This document shows, in pieces, positions 1 to 6,100 of a DNA stretch of 11,251 nucleotides. The stretch's first letter is position 1. Every line of letters begins with the position of its first letter. The notes under the pieces were generated by a model. It was not told the origin of the DNA. It saw only the letters and a program-made list of their open reading frames with translations, and ran no database searches. Position numbers and translations under genes: made by a program. Source of the DNA: Goniomonas avonlea (taxonomy: Eukaryota > Cryptophyceae > Goniomonadida > Goniomonadaceae); contig QUTJ01031384.1 of the NCBI GenBank assembly GCA_003573635.1, forward strand, positions 1 to 11,251. Reading direction: 5' to 3'.

Positions 1-20
1 CACACACACACACACACACT
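1..20. repeat. (CA)n microsatellite
   Basis: Pure CA repeat at the left edge of the window, ten units visible; true length unknown because it is cut. Confidence 0.95.
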
Positions 21-181
21 CTGAATCACACCATTTCCCCTTTCCCACCGCCCCCTCGGTTAGCTCTCGCTCCATTGATATTCCCTCTTACTCCTATCTC
101 GCCGAGTTCGCAACAACTCGTGGTCCTAGTCCCTCTAGATCGCGGTTCTGGTGATTCGAAACCTCATGGGTCTGGTCTCAC
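1..181 (-). other. Intron 12 of the scaffold gene (partial)
   Basis: Begins with donor gtgaga at 181 and runs off the window. No exon-like frame seen. The far end is a CA microsatellite at 1-20. Confidence 0.6.
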
Positions 182-3100
182 CTGGTTCTTCCCACAGGCA
201 CGGCAGTCGCCACCCTGCTGCTCAGTCGCTGTCTGACTCGCCTGCGACTCGCAGACAACCGCAGGCTCGACCCAAGAGTCGCGGGTCTCGGGGACCGTCT
301 GCGTGCACGCTGTGCCACCGGACACTGTCTTGGTCTGCGCCGCCACGGTCCGAGTGAGTGGGGGCTGCGTCTGCGTGTCCCGGTGCGCGACTGGGCTGCG
401 TGGGCTCGACGGCCGGTGGTCAAGGAGGCTTGGAGGTCGGGCAGCTGCAGTGTGCGGCGGCTGGTCTGAAGGGATGTTCGGCGGAGTGGTTGGCAGTTGC
501 AGCTCTGGCGTCGGCGAGGGTTGGGCTGCCGCAGCCTTGAGCAGTGCCTCCTGCGACACACAAGTCACACACCGTCACCTACAGGGCACAGACCCGTCAC
601 CTACCACCTGAGGACTTCAGACTTGGGTCACCTAGGACTAGGCAGAGCTATGGATCTTGTGGCTGCTTGTCAGGTCTTAGGATGCTGCAATGCAATCCCA
701 TCGACTAAACGACTGAATCCGCTGGATCCTGCAGGATCCTATTGGCGTTCTTCCTGAATCCGTGACTCGCTCTACGGGTCACATGGAAGATTGCTGTTTT
801 ATAAGTGGCAGATAGGAGATTGTGTGTGGCTCTGAGACAGGGGGAAACGGAGGCCTCTATGAGTCTGTGGGGTGGAGTGGAGCAGGGTTGGCTGGTAGAG
901 CACAGGGAGCTTACAACTCACAAGGGCAACAAGAGCACATTCGGCCGTCATTGCTTCGACTCGGGCCTCTCCTGCGCTTGCCAGCACTCGTTCGTTGCTG
1001 TGCTTTTCCTCGCACTCTTGGGCCTGCCGGCAACGCTCCTTAGCCAATCAAAGAGAGAGTGTGGGGAGGGTCAAACCTCCCAGGAACAGCCAGCACCACC
1101 ACAACACAAATAGCAGCCAATTAGAACGCGGTCCCAGACGGTCCCATAATGCCGCATACAGCCGCTCAAACTCGACCTCACACTGTCTTACACGGTCCCA
1201 TTAATGTCGGATGCCGCTCAAACTCGATCTCATACGGTCTGACACAGTCCCATAATGCCGCATACAGGCTCTCAAACTCGACCTCATACGGTCTTCGACG
1301 TCCCATCTGGTCACTCAGCTCGCTCACGTGTCTGCGGCAGCTCAGACAGCCACCGGGACACGCTCAGGGTCAAAACGGTCAGCCGTGGACCGGAGCGACA
1401 ACCCCCAGACCACACAGGAACATTGCGGCAAACCATTTCCCACAGCGACAACACAAGGACACACACCAGTCTCTGGGCCTCAGCAGCAGCTGCATCAGTC
1501 TCATCGCCGGCGAGCAAGACGTCCTGCTCCAGGAATGCAACCTGTGCGCGAGTCAGAACAAAGCCAGGCCAGTCCTGGCAACCCTACACACACCTCCTGT
1601 CGAAGGCGCAACACATCTCTCTTTGCAACACACGGCGTGTCCGTCCTGTCACGGACCTGCGTCGTTGTTCAGCAGAGACAAACAAACGTCAAAAGTCGGA
1701 GAGAACGAGAACTCCCACCACTACAGTGGAACGTCCGTGGCGCTGAGGGGGGAGCTAGAGAAAGCGAGAGCGTGGAGAGAGAGTGTGCGAGAGACAGCAC
1801 AGAAACAGTGGTCGCAGTTGTGCGCAACGAAAGCCTACCACAGGGACAACTCTAAACAGCGGTCCGGCAACCAGCAGCGCAGCCGCAGCGGCATGCTCCT
1901 TGGCAACGGCAGCCACCGGCGGCGGCTTGGGCGACATTGCAGCAGACCCCGCGGTCGAGGCAAACGAAGCGCTGGCCCCACTGTGCCCAAGACTGTCCTT
2001 GCAGCTGTCGCCCTCGAACCCGTCGTCCTTGCAGCCGTCGCCCTCGGACCCGTCGTCCTTGCAGCCGTCGCCCTCGGACCCGTCGTCCTTGCAACCGTCG
2101 CCCTCGGACCCGTCGTCCTTGCCGGGAGGCACAGAGCCACTGCCGCCGTTCTCGCCACGACTCACGGAGGTGCCACTGCCGTCGTTCTCGCCGCCCTCGC
2201 CCATACAGGGACTCACAGAGGTGCCACTCCCGTCGTTCTCGCCGCCCTCGCCCATACAGGGACTCACAGAGGTGCCACTCCCGTCCCTCTCACCACCATT
2301 CCTGCGTGCCAGCTGTTGCCGCAACGCCTCGACCTCTTCCAGCAACGCGCCCCAGTCCACGTCGCCGTCCTCGGGGCCACACGCCACGTCGCACCTCTGT
2401 CCCGCTGGAGCGGCCACGCCAGGCGCAGCTTCGCCTGTCTGCCCTTGCTCGCCGCCGGTCACCGCGTCCTGCTTTATTACTTGGTGTTCCCCGTCGCTCA
2501 CCACAAGCTCACCCTCACCCCCACACGCGACGCTCTCCCTCTCGGGCTGCGCTCGCAGACTTGCAAGCTGCTCCCTCAGCCCCTCGGCCTCCCGCAGGGC
2601 GTGGTCGGTCTCCGAGACTCGCTTGGTCAGCTCATCCTCCGCTTCGGTGAGTGCTGCCCTCGTCTCCTCGAGCTCTCTCTGCAGCGCGAGAGTCACTGTC
2701 GCAGCCTCAGCTTGCGTTCGGGCAAGGCTCTCCGCAGCTGCTGTCTCTGTGTGATCAAGCCTGGCGGTCGCCTCTGCAAGCTCTGCCTTGGCCTCCTGCA
2801 GTGTCTGCAGCGCCTCGTCCAGTGCTGCCCTGAGCCTGTCCGCCTCGTTCTTGCAGCACTCGGCCTCGCACTCGGCCTGGTCCACCGCCTCCTCCGCGTC
2901 AGTCAACCCAGCGTGCAGCTCCTTGTGCGCCTCCGCCAGCTTCTTCTGCGCCCCCTCCGCCTCCGTCAGCGCGGCGTGCACCTCCCTGTCCGCCTCGGCC
3001 AGCTTCGCCTTGGTGACCGCCAGTTCTGCCCTGGTGGCCGCAAGGTCGCTGGCCGAGACAGTGAGCTGCGACCGTGTTTCTGTGAGCTCGGCCTGCGTCG

Positions 3101-6100
3101 TTGCGAGCAGTGTCAGGGCCTTGTCCAGCTGGAGTTGCGAGGTGCTGAGCTCAGTCTGAAGCACTGCATTGACGTGGCTGGACTGGGGCTGGGGCAGTGA
3201 CAAGCTGCGGAGGCTGTGCAGGTCCGTCTCGAGCTGAAGAATCTGTTTGGACTAATTAGAGAGCCCGTGATATCGTTGACCATGAGAGAGAGCGCGAGGA
3301 GGGAGACGGCGTGAGGGACTCAAGGAAGCGAGTGTGTGGCCCGGACGCTCACACACTGTTGACAGTACCTGGTCTCGCAACGGCTCCCTGTTCCCTGCGT
3401 ACTCTCTGTTGAGTTGCTTGGCCACATCGTCAGCAAGGTCACGAGCCATTTGTCGTCGCCCCATCTCCTTGGCGATTTCTTTGGCCAGCCGTCGCACCTG
3501 GCCGATTACACAGTCAGCCAGAGGCATGTGGGGAATGCAATACCGTTCCAAAAAGGCTCCCAGGCAGCATCGTCAGGCGGGCACCACAGGACGTGGAGGG
3601 GGTGTGGTGGGAGTGGGCGTGCAGGTGTGCGAGTGCAACAGCGTGTGCTTGTGCGTGCGCAGGATGTGGGCGCGCGCGTACACGTGCACGTCTGTGCGTG
3701 CGTGCGTGCGTGCGTAGGACTTGGGCGCCTGTGCATGTGCACGTCTGTGCCGCTGTTTTGTGTGTGTGCGCGCGTGTGTAGCTGATCCAACCATCCAATG
3801 CCTGACCTTGTCCTCCTCCGTTTCCCCAGCATCCTGCTCGTTGTAGCGACCAGCGTGACGCCACACTCGGTCACCCTCCCGGTGACTCTCAGTGTCAAAC
3901 TTGTCATGCTTGTCATCCTCGGCGTTCGTGACCCTAGTCAAAGACAACGGCGGCGGAGTGTGTTCTGACAGTGTGGCAGGCGGACGACGAGCGAGGCCGG
4001 AGGGTGCTGGTCGCGAGGGAGCGGGTTCTGGGGGCGGCAGAGGTTGTGCCTGGTCTGCCGTGGGCTGTGGCAGGGGCGGTGGCAGTGGAGTGGCTTCTGG
4101 TGGTGGGGGCGGGGGCGGAGGAGGTTCTGCTTTGGGTTGTGACAGTGGCAGTGGTACTGAAGAAGAACCTGGCGATGCTCCTGGCGGCAGTGCCGGTGGT
4201 TCTTCTGTGGGTTGTGCCAGTGATGTTGACGCCGGGGCGGATTCTGACGCTGATGGCGATGATTGGGGCAGCGACGGTGGTTGTGGTGTGGGTTGTGGTG
4301 GTGTTTCGGTGGGCTGTGACAGTGCTGGTGGCAGGAGTTCTGCTGTGGGCTGTGATGGTGGTGATGGCTCTGTGGACTGTGACAGTGGTCGTGCCAGTGG
4401 TTCTAGCGGCGGTACTGCCGTGGCCTGCGGCGGTGGGGGCAGCGAGCACTCTGGCGCATCAGCCGCTGTCTGCGACACTAATGGCGGTGAGGGTGCAGGT
4501 TGTGGCAGTGGGTCTGATTGGGATATCGGCGGCGGTGGTTGCACTGAGGCCGCGGGGGCTGCTGCTGATGGTGCTGGTGCTGTTGCGTCTCCTCCTCCTC
4601 CTCCTCCTCCTCCTCCTGTTCCTGCTGCTGGTGCTGTTGCGTCTCCTCCTCCTCCTCCTCCTCCTCCTCCTCTTCCTGCTGCTGCTGTTGCTGCTGCTGC
4701 TGCTCCTCCTCCACCACCACCACCACCCCCTCCTCCTGAGGCTTGCGTCGACGGCGGCGGCGGTGCAAGGCCTGCAGCGGCTGCCCCATCCGCGTCCCTT
4801 TGCTGAGCTGGAGCCAGCCTCTCGAGCTCCGTGATGCGGGTGAGCAGCAGCAGGCGCTGCTCTTGGTGGTCGAACTGCTTCGTTGCGGCGGCTAGTTGCG
4901 CCTGCCACGTGTTAACAATTGCCCAACATGTCACTCGGGTCATCGTTGGTCTGGTTAATGGGATGCGATTGACAACTGCGGAAGAAAAGCAAAATGCAAA
5001 GGTATGGACACAATAATGCTCTCGCCACTTAGCAGAATAAGATCAAGTTCGGAGAAAGAGCAACAAAGCAAAATCGAGCAAGAGAGTGATTGCCAACTAA
5101 CGGTGATAAGAAGATAGCGACAACATCTCAATCGCCTGCCCCTCGGCATCTACTGACCTGTGGCGGCTAACAATAGGAAGCTCTTTCTTCCTCTCTCTCT
5201 CGCTCTATTTCGTTCTTTCTCTTCACCTGCAGCAGCGCAACATGCTGCTGTAGGTCGAGTTGCCTCTGCGCCTGCTCCTCCCACCGGCTCCGTTGCGCCT
5301 CGGACATTTGCGCGGCTGCCAGGGCAATCTCTTTCTGCGCCAGCTGGGCCTGTCACGCGTGTCACGGGGAGCACTGACGTCCTCCGAGAGCCACACACCC
5401 AACACAGACGACACGCTAATGATACAAACAGCAGGCGGTGAGCTGCTCACTAACCCCGCCCGCTCGAGTCCCCGTCATCACCACGTCATCCACGCCATCA
5501 CCATCCACTTTACGTCCAGTTCACATTGCAGGAAACGCATACAACGCCCACAATCGTACACCCACACCCACGCCCACACCCACAAACCACACCACACGCA
5601 CACACGTAGCACGCGCACACCTGCTGCTGCGTGATTGTGTCGCGTTGTGCCGCCTCGCGCAGAAGGGCACAGAGCTGCGCTTGCACCGTCAGGCTGTGAA
5701 CTTCTCCCCACCCCCGCCCTCTCGAGTCCACGTCATCATCGACGTCTGCTCCACGCCCAGGCCGCCCGGCAGTGTGCAAGGGCGCGGGTGCAGCGGAGGA
5801 CGGCGGGGGTGCCTCGTGCTCGAGCACAGCGTGCTGCAGAGTGCTGTCCCTGCTGCGTGCGTCACGACGGCTGGCTTGCCTGACCCACTAACACTCCCAC
5901 CGACAGACATACAGACTGGCTCAGGGGGGGTACAGGGGGCGAGAAAGAGCGGAAAGCTTCGGAACGAGAGAAAGTCGAATCGGTTTCGGCACAGACCTCA
6001 ACAAGTCGCCGCTGTTGAACTGGGCGAGCATGCCGACGAGCCCTTCAACGAGAGAGTGCGCTCGCAGCCGCAGGTGTGCTCCCTCGTCTTCGTCCCCCAC

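Noticed and set aside
799-820. TATA-like ttttataag (reads CTTATAAAA on the - strand) near 798-806 as a promoter
   Set aside because: It sits within intron 11 between two phase-compatible exons; no nearby start supports it.
1134-1293. CRISPR-like array
   Set aside because: Units are adjacent with no unique spacers; it is a plain minisatellite in a eukaryotic intron.
1149-3200. Long + strand reading frame of 683 codons
   Set aside because: It lies antisense to scaffold exons 8-10 and intron sequence, mirrors the minisatellites and the coil's Leu/Ala codons, and has no domain. The - strand has splice-bounded, heptad-patterned exons.
3892-4834. + strand Gly/Val/Leu-rich frames
   Set aside because: Antisense of the Pro-rich and poly-Gly exon 6; low complexity only.
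3971-4834. Leu/Val-rich frame resembling a membrane protein
   Set aside because: Hydrophobicity comes from CTG/CTC repeats antisense to exon 6; no signal or transmembrane layout.
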